From Varroa destructor (lineage: Eukaryota > Arthropoda > Arachnida > Mesostigmata > Varroidae), in NCBI RefSeq assembly GCF_002443255.2, contig NW_019211459.1:2805751-2869750 (forward strand): a stretch of 64,000 bases of DNA. The letters run 5' to 3'. Under the pieces are notes generated by a model, which saw only the letters and a list, made by a program, of their open reading frames with translations, ran no database searches and was not told where the DNA came from. The position numbers were made by a program, and so were the translations under genes. Below are positions 24,459-35,439 of the stretch, in pieces; position 1 is the stretch's first letter, and each line of letters begins with the position of its first letter.

Positions 24459-25443
24459 GCACCCCGATACATTCAATTTACATCTCTGTGCAGTTCATGG
24501 CCTGAGAATACGACCGTATGGTATGATACGAACACACTTAATTCAGAAGTGATTAACTTCATAATAACAGCGTAACTATAATTGACTTAGTTATTGCATA
24601 ATAAGGAAACGACGAGCGCAAACTTAACATGCCGCCAGGTCCTTTGGTCGGTTAAAATGTGTTCTACTGCTTCATATTTTAGTCAATTCAACACGTTCGC
24701 GCTCCTTAAGGTGCCGGTACCGGCCATTTCAGGATCACCATTGCTACTGTGGGGTACGCCACTCTGTCAGGACTGCCTTCTTTGAACGTCGCTGCGCCGC
24801 TTCAAGTGACTGCCTGCAACGATACCCCTACCCTTCATTTCCCAGGAGGTGAAATTTAAAGTATAATCATCATACCGCGTAATTTTTCATAGTTTTTCTC
24901 TCTTGACAGTTTTCTCATTTAATTAAGTCACCTTTAAATATATATATATATTTTCAAAATTTCATCTGTACTGCTTAGTTTGTTGCTTGCCAACGCGTTA
25001 TAACTTCAAGCAATAATTAATAAGCAGAAAATTGCTAGCGTCCGTATACTTGCTACAAGTCTTGCTTTTGGGGTAGGATTTTCATGTATGTTAATTGATC
25101 AATAACGACTAGCTTATTAAAGTAATGATCGATCATCTTTACTGAAACAGATGTTACTGTTGTAGTGCCCATGGGCATATTTATTCGGTACGGTGTAATT
25201 AACAAGATATTTATAACGCTTAAAAAAGATCTGTCACTGCAGCAAACCTCTATTTCCAGAGACCCAATTTCTATGTGGACTCATTGAACCTGCTAAGGCT
25301 TGGCCTGCTGTGCCACCTCGACAACACTCGGCACGCACAACTACACAGATGTACTATACATCAAAAGGTTGGACGTAAGACTAACGCTGCAAGTGAATCG
25401 ATCGAAAGCTTTAGAGAAAACATGACAGTATAAGAGATGCTAC

Positions 25444-25491
25444 ATCGTATCTAGGAGGCATCGTATCTAGGGGGCCTACAATTTGTAGGCC
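25444..25491. repeat. Tandem 17-bp duplication next to an 8-bp palindrome
   Basis: The unit catcgtatctagg(a/g)gg occurs twice in a row (about 25,443-25,475). The second copy runs into ggcctaca-att-tgtaggcc (25,473-25,491), a perfect 8-bp stem with a 3-base loop. Confidence 0.8.
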
Positions 25492-27095
25492 ATATAGAGG
25501 TTAACGAAATGTCTCCGCTATGAAAGGATCTTTGAAAACCGAGCAGTAAGAAAGGGCGAGGACGAAAAGTAATGTAACTAAAGCGTAGACTAGAAGCGTA
25601 AACGGAGACAGACTACGAGATTTATTAAGTACAAGCCGCAATTAGACGCCTGTACGAGCCTTTCTCTCGAACTCTATGAAGGAAATCCTGCAAGCAGTAA
25701 TTAGAAAATTTAATTACTGGGAATAAGCCAGCAACAACAGTTCATTAATGCTCAAATGAAACATAGAATTGTCCAGCAGGTCCCGAAATACCACGCATGT
25801 GACAACGAATATCAATGTTTAAGGATGCTTTCCTTTCACACTAAGAAGATCACCCATAAACGAGGTGTCAACCAAAATTAGAAAGACAGGCTTGAGGTAA
25901 ATGTAAATAGATAAACACTGTTTACACGCTCCTAATGCCGTCACACCATAAATACCAATACTGATTAAGCAAAATCCGATCTGGGAATCGGACATTTCTC
26001 ACAATATCTTCCAACTTATCGACCAATAACAAACAAATTTACAAAATAGTACTGGCGAACTATTCCAAATACGAAAATTTAGCCCAAAAAATGTTACAAC
26101 ACGAAAAACAAATACTACGAAGTAAAATTTGTCGAAGCAAAAAAATATTGGGGGACTCAAGGTGTTCATTAGGTATTTAAGAGATTTCACAGAGAAACTG
26201 ACATTTTTTCTTTTTTAACTAAAGAGGACACTGTAGACAATTAGAAAACATGTCCAATGCGTTATGCGTTTTTATTCTTAACTATCGTTGTCTTTCAACC
26301 CCGTCTCTCGGTCAACACAATCACCCTTGTTACTCTTGTCCTTACGACGCTCCAAGGGACTTGGCTGGCATTGTAAGTCTGTTCAAATGAAAAACGCCAA
26401 CGGCACGATAGGGGGCAAACTGAAATTGTATTTATATACGTAGGAGTAAAGCATATTCGTTAGCCACTGTATGCGCTATGTATGTATGTAAGTAAGTATG
26501 CTATTTATTAATTAGACTCTTGCGAAGCTCCGATTCGTTCTCTGGTATGTTCAAATAATTTTCTTATCAATTGAGAAACATCTTGAAAAACTCTAGGCTG
26601 CTTTAGATTAACCTAGACTTTATCTCTTTATGCCTATTTATTTTTTTCTAGTCATCGCTTTGTTGTTTTTTTACATGTATGTATATGATATGTATACGAT
26701 GTGCTCTGTTTCGTTGTGCATATAGCAAATAGGTGTCTCTATTATCGTTAATCTATTGAACAGTCGGGCGCATCGTGTTCGATTTTTCGTGACATCTACT
26801 TGAATGTCTGTTAACTGGCCTTTCGTTCTAGCGTCTTTTTAACTGATATGCTACATGCTCGCGTGGTTAGCGTGTCCTTTTCCAGACTGCCCCTATGCGG
26901 TGCATAACGACAACCCTTTTGCGAAGATTTTTCCATCAGATTTTTTTGCCAATCCGCCTAGCTTTTCTCGGCGCTTGCTTGCTTGCTCGATGACGTGACT
27001 CCAGTAGACTCGATGATTATTAATGTCTGTATTACTGACATTAATGACAGACGGTATTCGGGCGTCAATCCTTTGTTGGGATTTCTTTTCTCCAA

Positions 27096-27211
27096 AGCGC
27101 CCCTGTGATTACGACGACAAGGGCGGCGGCGGCGGCGGCAACAATCACGAATATACTACCGACACAGGCGAAGCCTCGACGGTTGAAGGGGAGACCGCCG
27201 TGTCATCATGA
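27096..27211 (+). CDS. Terminal-exon candidate, C-terminal peptide
   Basis: The plus frame ends in TGA at 27,209-27,211. The preceding 34 codons read as an acidic, glycine-rich tail: DYDDK, six Gly from a (GGC)n run at 27,120-27,138, NNHEYTTDTGE, then STVEGETAVSS. Composition and codon choice look coding and differ from flanking AT-rich DNA. A pyrimidine-rich run (tttcttttctccaaag) just before it could be the acceptor, though AAG is not the preferred ending. This would be the last exon of a plus-strand gene, but no upstream exon of it was found. No family is recognised. Confidence 0.35.
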
Positions 27212-27571
27212 GAGGTGAAGCGAAGACCTTCCGAACCGCAAAGACGCATGTTTAAGATAGTCCCATTGACATAAATGTAAAAATGTCTTAGTACTTTGAA
27301 GATTAACTTGGATTTTGATTCATAAAATTCATTAAACTTTAAAGACAAACTCTTTTATAGCTACATAAACGGGCCTAATACCTTGTGGAGCAGATGCGGC
27401 ATAATTCAGTACTAGAGACGTATACGGAGGTGAATCGCGGAAAAAATCAACATGAAACAAAGGTCCACTTGTAGGTTTTTGGCATGCTTTGCTCATCTAT
27501 ATATATATATGACCTTGCTGCTTACCTAGTGAAGCGTGTGTTTTGCTCACTTTTTTAACTAATATACTCGT

Positions 27572-27605
27572 TAAAAAAAAATATATATATATATATTTTT
27601 TTTTT
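27572..27605. repeat. A-run, (AT)n, T-run palindromic tract
   Basis: A9, then (TA)n, then T10, forming a self-complementary AT tract. Confidence 0.9.
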
Positions 27606-27685
27606 GTTTTATTTGTTATCGTTATAGACGCCACAGGAATGGATTATCAGCTTTATTTTCATGCAGCCTGTTTAAAAACATTTAC

Positions 27686-27924
27686 CTCTTCACCCCATTT
27701 AAATACGAGAGCTTAAGGCTAAAAGCAATTTCCTGCGCAGCTTCGAGCACGAGAGCAAAGGTGACTAGAACACTCGCAGGTGGTAGAGGTGTCTCTGAGA
27801 AGCTGGCATCGCGTGTCAGTGTGGCATCAAAATGGCTAATTACCACGATCAATGTGGGTCTATTCTTAAATCGAATATATTGAATCCATTGAAACTGCTT
27901 GTTCCGACTTTTTTTGTTTCTCAT
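27686..27924 (-). CDS. Exon candidate ending in a consensus donor
   Basis: The minus frame opens with a true ATG (aaaATGag) at 27,924 and is open for 80 codons. The last coding bases read GTGAAGAG followed by GTAAATG, a good splice donor placing the exon end at 27,686. Read on, the frame would stop at once, as expected in an intron. The second half (ETPLPPASVLVTFALVLEAA and on) is hydrophobic and coding-like. No family is recognised. It lies on the same strand as, and downstream of, the first-exon candidate at 30.1 kb, so the two could belong to one gene with the mariner element in its intron. Confidence 0.33.
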
Positions 27925-28294
27925 TTTAAAAATTTAAGTAAGCTCGGCAATTGTTAGCTTTGTGTTGTGCTAATGAGTGATCTATATAATCCCTAGTAAA
28001 AAAAAAAAACAGATCACACATATATATATATGCAGTTCAACTAATTAATTATGCTTAGTTCGTGAACCAAATGAACCCAATTCAACTATTAGCTCTATGT
28101 AACCTCGAGTTTTTACGTTACGTTTTTTACGTTTATGTTTGAATGCGATAAGCAGTCTTCACATTAAAAGGACACGTGCGAGGGCGGCTTTTAAAAAGAG
28201 ACCCTCGCTAAGATAATACGATTAGCACAACTGCTGTTATGTGAGGTTGTGGTTCATGCCCTTATAGGCCTTACCTAGTCAATAAGCTATAAGA

Positions 28295-29520
28295 TTAAGT
28301 TGGAGAAAAGGTACGTTCGGCCTGCTTTTGTTTCCTTGCCTTTTGATCTTTCCGCTATTTGTTTCCGCTCTCTACGTAGGAAATTGTGCCTTCCTTTCCA
28401 AATTTAATTGTGCACTGAACGAAATTTCATGGCAACTTCAAGCTGTAAAGATGAAGATCTCAGGTTAAGCAAAAGGCGCATACTCGGCGCCTAGTTTACC
28501 TCGCTTTTTGCAAGGACCCAACAATTGCTGAAACATTACAGCGAGGTCTCTGTATCTGACGGGACTGTTCAAAACTAGTTTACGAAGCTTACGAATGGTA
28601 TCGTAGAACTGTAGGATGTAGCCCGCGTTCGTCGGCCATTTACACGACGAGTGGACGAGTACTGATTGAAGGCACGTTCGAAACAAGACGGCCGGCAAAC
28701 AATCCATGAGCCAATCTAGAAAATAAATCATAGTAATATAATTGTCGAGGCGCACCCTAGACCTATGAGATTTACTCGGAAATTAAGAACTTGGATTCCC
28801 CAGAAACTAAGTGAACATTACAGGGCTTCTGATTGCTTCTCAATATCCTGCTCAGTACACGCCGTTGCAGTCATTTCTCAGCAGTACCCAGAAGCGGTGT
28901 CTTTACGTAGAGAAAGGAGTGGGCAGCTTTGACAGATAAGACCAGGTAGAGGGTTAAGTCAGATCTACATCATAAGAAGTCAATGACTTGCGTTTCGTGG
29001 GACGGGAAAAGTCTAAGCTTAGACACTGAAAACTTCCCAAGAAAAACGAGACAGTCAACAAGGGTTTGTGCATAGCTTAGTTGCGTTCACCTTTGCGTTC
29101 GGTAAGTAAAACCGACTTCATTCGAAGAAAAAGGTCGATAAACGAAGCGAAGTCGCTCTTGTCCACTACAGTGCTAGGCTGAACATAGTAACAGGCGTCC
29201 TGCAAGAGCCTGGCTGGGAGGTTCTCCTGCACCCGCCATATTCTCCAGAGCTCACTTTGACGCATACGACCTTTTCCAATTACTATCCAATGAAGTTAGT
29301 AACAGTACATTCGGCAGTAGATAGGGTCTTAAAAGCTGGATCATTTCTTCAGCGCAGGACCTGAAAACGTCTGGCGAGAACAAATAAATAAATTGTGTGC
29401 CAGATGGGACCGAATCGTCGAAGGCAACTGATAACACATAGCAAATTAATTTGTTACTAGAATTCTGGCAGAAAGGCGCCATTTTTTAAGCGAAAAACTA
29501 AAATGTCTTTTCTAACTTAA
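28295..29520 (+). mobile_element. Mariner-like element with both terminal repeats
   Basis: A 1,226-bp element bounded by an imperfect inverted repeat. The left end reads ttaagttggagaaaaggtac (28,295) and the right end, reverse-complemented, reads ttaagttagaaaagacattt (ending 29,520), matching with one gap and few changes. Both ends carry the TA expected of mariner target sites. Inside lies a disrupted plus-strand transposase. Size, end sequence and protein all agree with the mariner family (typically about 1.3 kb). Target duplication beyond the TTAA ends is not clear. Confidence 0.88.
28504..29470 (+). pseudogene. Broken mariner transposase
   Basis: The N-terminal part reads LLKHYSEVSVSDGTVQN, stop, FTKLTNG, and then an RR-PF stretch in the place of the sGRP motif. 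This is the second helix-turn-helix and its hinge. The middle part shows TCVSWDGKSLSLD (usual form vWWD.kGvv.yE), with the catalytic Asp present. Near 29,226 the motif LHPPYSPEL is intact; this is the hallmark before the third catalytic Asp. The C-terminus (DAYDLFQLL to FWQ, 29,263-29,470) continues in another frame. Several stops and at least two frameshifts make it inactive. Minus frames over this region are shadows. Confidence 0.85.
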
Positions 29521-29890
29521 CATATTATTACACAGAGTGAGAAAAAGCAAAATATCTTGTTAGAAATTGAATTAAGCTTTGAAATCTAATTGATCGAATG
29601 ACATTTCAAGTACGAAGAGCTTTTGATACGTCACCTTTGCAGGCTAACAACATTATCGGGCGACTTCAACTCGAACGCACGACCCTGTCATGCCACTTGT
29701 ATAAAATAAGCTGAAATAGTTGACATTGTCTCGCTATAACTTTATCGGTTAGGCGGGTTAAGTTTAAGCAACGGTCCACGCAACAGCTTGCTACATGGTC
29801 ATTATTGGTGCCACATGGTTCTTGCATGGAGCGATCGTATTCTCAAGCCAACAGTCGTATAGCTAGCTACCTTGAGAAATATCGAAAGCA
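29520..29890. other. Non-coding spacer
   Basis: Between the mariner element and the minus-strand exon candidate; no feature seen. Confidence 0.4.
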
Positions 29891-29895
29891 TTGTA

Positions 29896-30129
29896 TTAAC
29901 GCGACTGGACGGACATCGGGATAGAAGTGAGGCTAGACCAGGGTCGGAGACACGGCCGAGCAGGTGCTTTGTTGTTGTTGTTGTTGTTGTTACTACCGGA
30001 CGAGGCTATACCTTTGCTGTTTCTATTACTGCTGCTTTTAGCGCCGCCGTGGTTCCCTCTGCACTTAATAGGTTGACATTGGAACGCTGGATGGCTACGC
30101 GAGCTGAAGAGACGGGACGAAATCGCCAT
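29896..30129 (-). CDS. First-exon candidate with strong start context
   Basis: A minus frame of 77 codons starting at a true ATG in the context CAAC-ATG-G, which is close to the arthropod start consensus. The peptide opens MAISSRLFSSRSHPAFQCQP and then becomes disordered (KSSSNRNSKG, SSGS) with a seven-Asn run encoded by a (GTT/AAC)n repeat at about 29,969-29,991. Several GT sites (for example gcaaag-gtatag near 30,023) could be donors, so the true end may be earlier than the stop at 29,896. A CpG-rich leader and TATA-like box lie upstream on the same strand. The plus frame at 29,872-30,141 is probably its shadow. Product unknown. Confidence 0.45.
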   Translation of the reverse strand: MAISSRLFSSRSHPAFQCQPIKCRGNHGGAKSSSNRNSKGIASSGSNNNNNNNKAPARPCLRPWSSLTSIPMSVQSR

Positions 30130-30500
30130 GTTGGCACTTAGTAAAACCTTCCTTCTTGGTAAACAACGCTCTTTGCCAAAGTAGAGTGGTAGGGCAACCA
30201 GCGGTAGGTGCGGTATCTGTAGACGGCAGATGTAAGGGGGCTAAAGAGCTAAGTGGAGCATAGGTGGACCTAACCCAAGCTGGCAAGTCCAAAGGCCGCG
30301 CTGGCTGGCTGGCTAGCGAGCGCGTGCGCGATCTAAGAAAATAAATAGGACATCGACGTTAGCAAAAGACGAAGGTGTCAACGTTGTAATCAACGTGAGC
30401 TCAAGAAAGGGTGAAGCGGGCGGAGCACGAGCGAGTCGAATACGAAACGGCGGCTGTCTTTCCTAAGGCCAATAGAGATACATACCTTTTATCTATATAA
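30130..30500 (-). promoter_or_regulatory. CpG-rich leader with TATA-like box
   Basis: On the minus strand a TATATAGATAAAAGG box occupies 30,499-30,485, and cctattggcc-like sequence follows about 15-20 bases later. A CpG-dense stretch of roughly 330 bases then leads to the ATG at 30,129. CpG is conspicuous (for example gatcgcgcacgcgctcgc near 30,315-30,332) against a CpG-poor background. Transcription would begin around 30,465. This is consistent with a promoter and 5' leader, by inference only. Confidence 0.35.
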
Positions 30501-31990
30501 TCGTATTAGGTGCAAGCGTTTCGCGGTTCTGAGTTTCAAAAAAAAAAAAGGGTGTACTACACAAGTAAATTGTTATTGAAGAACTATCGTTTGGTAGAGG
30601 AATTTGACATAGATGTATAACAAACATGTGGCATTAATTATGCTTTTTGTGCACTGGCAAGTGCTATACGCGTACCTGTTTCTTGAGGCAACGCTTTACT
30701 TCGGTCACATGTATGCGCATCTGACAAAATAAGAGAAAGAAATGAGACCCTATTTTTTTGGTACAATCAAACCAATAACTGGTGAGTAAATCCTTCCGGC
30801 CAGCGTGAATGCCAAAATGCCGCATTTTACATATATCAGAAATTACACCCTGCCGTCTGTGCAGGCTTTATAAAATTAACAGGCATAACAGGACACTGTG
30901 AGTTGCCAGTCCATATTATACAGCAATCAATTGCATTCTCGTCTGAGATCTGAAATGATTAATCGTTCAAATGAAAGTGCAAATACTAAGGCCCATACGA
31001 TAAAACTAGCTCAAACTAAATACCTTTTCACACGTTCTTGTTCTGATGAATACGCACAAATAGACTCATATTTGTGGCAATCCCATACGCTTCTATTCAA
31101 AGCGTTCTTCAAACGGAGGATACCTTTATCTAGTTAATAAAATCTGAGCAGCCAATTACAAAATCAGATCTATAGGGCGCATGTAAAGCACATATTCAGG
31201 TGTACAACGTTCGGTAGAGCTGAAGAGTTGGTGGATTAGCAAAAACAGACACTATTTCTGTTGTTGTGACCATAGCGGATTTCGGAGCGACAGAGTGGCG
31301 ATTAAGTACTACTCAAGAAGAAGTGGCACGCAGCCGATGGACGTACGGATAGAGGCCAATATGACTACTGATGATAGAGGTAAATGAGTTCGATGAGCGG
31401 ACGACGGTTTTGTAAGGAGGGCGCGAACGAGTGAAGGAACAGTGTTAACTGCAGCGAGTATGAAGTTTCCAAGTGAAAATAGTGCGCGAAAATCGATGGC
31501 AAGAAACTTTTCAAATGGCTGAATAGCAGGAGACGAGCAGCCGATAGGAGAACCAGAAGCGGCAGGTGGCGTTCGTAAATAGACTCACAAAGAGGCGGAA
31601 CTCACTGACAAACCGACGAATACTGTTGAAATGACAAGGTCGGCAACAAGATTATGCAAATACCGCTGCTGGAAAGCGTATTAAATAAGATAACAGCATT
31701 ACTGTTGCTTTTGGGCATGGGCTAGTGAGTAATTATCATTGCACTGCCAGCACAGAAGCAATAGGCACTTATCGCAGACTTGATGTGAAGGAACCCTAAC
31801 AAAAAACGAAAATAAATTCTATATAAAATGAGGAGAGTCACGGAGAATGGAGGACAATGGAAGATCTTTTCGGCGACGTACCAATTAGATTCGACCATTG
31901 TTGACAAATAGCTACATTAAGGATGCGTCTGTCTAAAACGGGAAACTGACTGGATGCCCTTAGAGAAGGACGAGTTTAGGGCCAAAGATA
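30500..31990. other. Purine-rich gene-poor stretch
   Basis: The plus strand is rich in A and G, particularly from 31.2 to 31.7 kb. No frame has support. Confidence 0.4.
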
Positions 31991-31998
31991 TTTGTTGT

Positions 31999-32472
31999 TT
32001 AGTGTTCAGTCGCCACTGGCTGAAATTCGTGCTTGCCGAAGGTGAGGCTACCTGATAGATCTATCGGTGGTTGGTGAATAAGGAAGCCTTGACTGAAATG
32101 ACGAAAGTTAAGGGATTTAGGAAACGTGTGTAGTTTCTTTTTTTCGTAGATGACTCGCGCAGCTATTATTGATAAAATAATATCGACAAACCTGTCTTGA
32201 GCACACTGTCCCCATAGAAAATATAGCAAAGATCCAGTAGGAATATGGCACGAAAAAAGTACTAGCGGGTCCTGACAACGGTGCCGAATAGATTCGGGCG
32301 TAAGCTGAAGCTCATACTCACAGCGTATATTAGGAAGATTTGTCCTTATCAGACATTCTCCGAAAAGGAAATGGTTAATACTACTGCATACACAAACCTT
32401 GCGGATACGTGCTGCCTCAATCGACAGCGGACCGTATGGCTCCTCTGTCACACCGTACGACCTCATGGTCAC
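31999..32472 (-). CDS. 157-codon frame, doubtful, unknown product
   Basis: The second longest ATG frame of the window. The first 25 codons (MTMRSYGVTEEPYGPLSIEA and on) have coding-like third positions and end at a possible donor (cgcaag-gtttgt, near 32,397). The rest is less convincing. A frame of this length is expected about once by chance in 64 kb of such DNA. No domain is recognised. Confidence 0.2.
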   Translation of the reverse strand: MTMRSYGVTEEPYGPLSIEAARIRKVCVCSSINHFLFGECLIRTNLPNIRCEYELQLTPESIRHRCQDPLVLFSCHIPTGSLLYFLWGQCAQDRFVDIILSIIAARVIYEKKKLHTFPKSLNFRHFSQGFLIHQPPIDLSGSLTFGKHEFQPVATEH

Positions 32473-32519
32473 ACTTCATTCATCGCTTCAGCCCAAGTAA
32501 ATAGAGTTAGACAATGACG

Positions 32520-33490
32520 TCAATCTCACATTCTCTAGATTCATGTGATTTCCATTACTCACATAAGTCAAACAAAGCGATTAGAGATGTAACGTACCTT
32601 GCTGTCGATTCTATTAGGCAAACCATCTATAACGAGTTTAGGCATGATATAGTCGTGCAAGTATTCCCCCCATATAACTGCTGAAAAGGAAAGTGAGGCA
32701 GTAAGCGCCACAGTATTCAGCAATGAAGGGGGGTCTCAACAGAAAGGCTTTGGTAGACGCGATTAACGCGAGTCAACATTAAGAAGAATATTTTACAACA
32801 AGCACGCCGCCGTGCTAGGTCAGTTTATCAAGGCAAGACGTTGAAAATATTGTATATAATGCTTTTGAATGAAACAACAGGCTCTCTAAAAGGCCAATTG
32901 GAGGGAGCTTGACTTGGCCACGAAATGATCAATCCTGAAAGAGTTCCACCTCTACTCAATTCACTTAATCGCTAGGTCACCTAAGGTAGAAACCTTGAAA
33001 GCTCCCCAGCTGTGGGGGTTCCGGCGGGGGAATGGACCACCGCACTATAGACGACAACATATAATTAAGTATATCTTCGAGTAAGGCATTGCAGATCGGT
33101 CACGGCAACTGAATCGCACTCTATGTTACGTCGCCTGATCCCGTAATCACCATAGTCATATTAGTTACAGCCTGTGATGGTTACAAAAGAATTTTCGAAG
33201 GTTTCTTAGAGAAATTTTTATGGCCATTCGTAGCAGAGTGTAACATCTCCAATGAACGTATTTTTTCAAACATTTTTGCTGGGGCATATCGAGTGCTTTA
33301 TAGTTGTGTTCGATGAAATGTTGGCCGTAATATAGAGATCAGGTCAATTTCATTAAAAAGATCGTTAGGCTTTCCCTTTAGACGGAAAAAACTGAGTCGT
33401 TGAATGCACTAGATACAGTTTGGGGAGCATCCATTAAGTACTGTTGCTATTAGTACTTTGCTATTGACACCAACGAAATAGGTCTTTTCT
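32520..33490. other. Non-coding stretch
   Basis: No coding-like frame or notable repeat. Confidence 0.4.
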
Positions 33491-33500
33491 TAATGTCCTA

Positions 33501-33848
33501 TTAAAAATCTGCACCGAAAAAGGTCCACATGAACATTTGGCATTCACTAACCTCGTAAATTGATTTAGACAAGGGGACTTCCGACGGCGCTATTATTACT
33601 GCTGCAGAGTTTAAACAAAGACCAGTCTGTAGCCTTTGGCCACTTTGGCAGTTCTTACAGAGTTGCCTTTCTCGGATCTGTGCGACTCGTCGATTGTTAC
33701 GGCAGAATTCACCAAAGCGTATGTTGTCTACAGCTGACGCAAGCTTTTTAACAACTTCACAGACGACAAACGCGGCCACTAAGGGTTTACCTGCTGATGT
33801 TTTTTCCGGGTAGCTAACACACGAACAGATAGATAACCTGTCACCCAT
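33501..33848 (-). CDS. 115-codon coding-like frame, unknown product
   Basis: Opens with a true ATG with G at -3 and +4 and runs to TAA with balanced codon use. The middle part (KPLVAAFVVCEVVKKLA, then RFGEFCRN) loosely recalls the conserved block of hAT/ZBED-type domesticated transposases, in which a V..ll.K stretch is followed by a GEF motif. A Cys pair (CKNC) follows. The match is short and not decisive. It is either an exon, a decayed DNA-transposon fragment, or chance. Confidence 0.25.
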   Translation of the reverse strand: MGDRLSICSCVSYPEKTSAGKPLVAAFVVCEVVKKLASAVDNIRFGEFCRNNRRVAQIRERQLCKNCQSGQRLQTGLCLNSAAVIIAPSEVPLSKSIYEVSECQMFMWTFFGADF

Positions 33849-33849
33849 A

Positions 33850-35400
33850 TCCAGTCACGTAAAATCTCTCGGCTGGCGATTTTGATTCGTTATAATTTTT
33901 ATTGTGCCATAAAACCCCTTGTTGTTAAAAGTGCTGTATATACGTATGGATGATCTTGGAAAATTTTTTTGACTTGCCTAGAGGGACCGGTTAAATACAG
34001 AGCCTTCCGACTACGATCGTAGGACCGTTGTAGCAATAAGGAAGACAGGGTAAAGTGACATAAAGTCAAATTTTTCCTGACACATGTAGAACAGTGTTCA
34101 GTAGATTTAAGAAAAAAAAAAGTTGAGAGAATAAAAACAACAATATGCTTTGAAAAGTTAAAGACATTGCTAACAAAAACAAAAACTCACACGTTTATAT
34201 AGACTCTCCATATTGTCGTCAACTATCCTTGCTTTATGGAAGACGGAACGCACAAAGCTCAGTCATGTGCTTTCTGTCACATTTACCTTGTAAAAATAAT
34301 TTACCTAGCTTGTTAGACGAGAGGATTGGTGCATGTGAGATTATGATTTGAAATAGCTAGAATTTATTCCAGGAGAGCTTTCCGAGTGGTAAGCGAGGTA
34401 AGTGGGTATGACATATAAAAGTTGCTTCTGGCAGTTGGATACCTGGGCGTCAATACCATGCGTGTTCCAGGGTTTTGGCAAATTTGCTGTTCTCACAGTC
34501 GTATTATTGTGGTGGTCCCTTCTTTCGCATCACGAAGTAAAGATGCCCGATTTGCTTGGCAAAATTCACCTTATCGGCACACTAAGTACGAGCCTCCCTG
34601 GGGCTCAAAAACTCAGTCCTTCCCCAAAGCAAGAATGCTGCTTTTTGGTGAAAGAATTGTGATTTTTATTAGAAGAGGTAATATTCATCAGTATTCAGTG
34701 CGAAGTGAGCTAGGTCGAAGGTCATGAATTGTTTGTTGAGCACTGAGAAATAAGGTTGAATGATTAAAATGCTAGCATTTCGGCCATGTTATCTGTTCAA
34801 GCCGTAAGATCGAACGGTAAGAATAAAAGCATTGCTTCTCAAAATCCCGCCTTTCTGAGACATAATAGAGAAACAGCAATATAAATATTGCAACATTTCA
34901 TGTATATCTATAATACTAAGAAATAAAAAGGACTTGATATACTAAGCCAACGTTCCGCTGCTATAAACGAAATTATTTATTTTATACGACCCAAGCTTCG
35001 CAAACTTTTTTTTATGAACATATGATTACAAAAAGCTGGACCGATGTCATTAGTATGTGTCATTGGCACACTGGCACGCAGCAAAAGAGTCTCTCGATAC
35101 CCTAAGCGGGGCAACTCTGTCGAAAAAAGGCTTCTTTTCAAATCCAAAATCAGGTGGAACGAATAAATTGGGATGTGTCGTTTGATAGCTGTAATTAGTG
35201 ATAAAACTTACAATTTCGTTTAAAAGGAATATGTAAGAACTGAAACTCTTCGTAGTATAGATATCAATCAATATTCCATGTTAATATCAATCATTTCTCA
35301 TCAACTAGAGCATAGCAAAATATGCCTCGACTGTTTCTTATGTCTTTGCTGTTTGAGTTGCGATTATCGCACTTCATGCAAATGCTCATTTACTGGTTAG
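33850..35400. other. AT-rich stretch
   Basis: Plus frames at 34,402-34,727 overlap in two phases and have no domain. Nothing else seen. Confidence 0.4.
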
Positions 35401-35439
35401 GTCGGTGGATGTGTGCATGATTGTCCAGTAGGCTAAGAT

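Larger units (their letters stand above)
22640..26990. other. Gene-poor stretch, about 4.3 kb
   Basis: No supportable exon. It includes poly-T tracts near 23,530 and 23,560, an (AT)n run, a strong hairpin (24.4 kb) and a short duplication with palindrome (25.4 kb), listed separately. From about 26.2 to 27.0 kb the plus strand is T-rich. Confidence 0.4.

Noticed and set aside
29077..29482. Minus frames of 62 and 76 codons
   Set aside because: Antisense to the mariner transposase, whose motifs read on the plus strand.
29872..30141. 89-codon plus frame
   Set aside because: It is antisense to the better-supported minus frame with the CAACATGG start; its Val run comes from the same GTT repeat.
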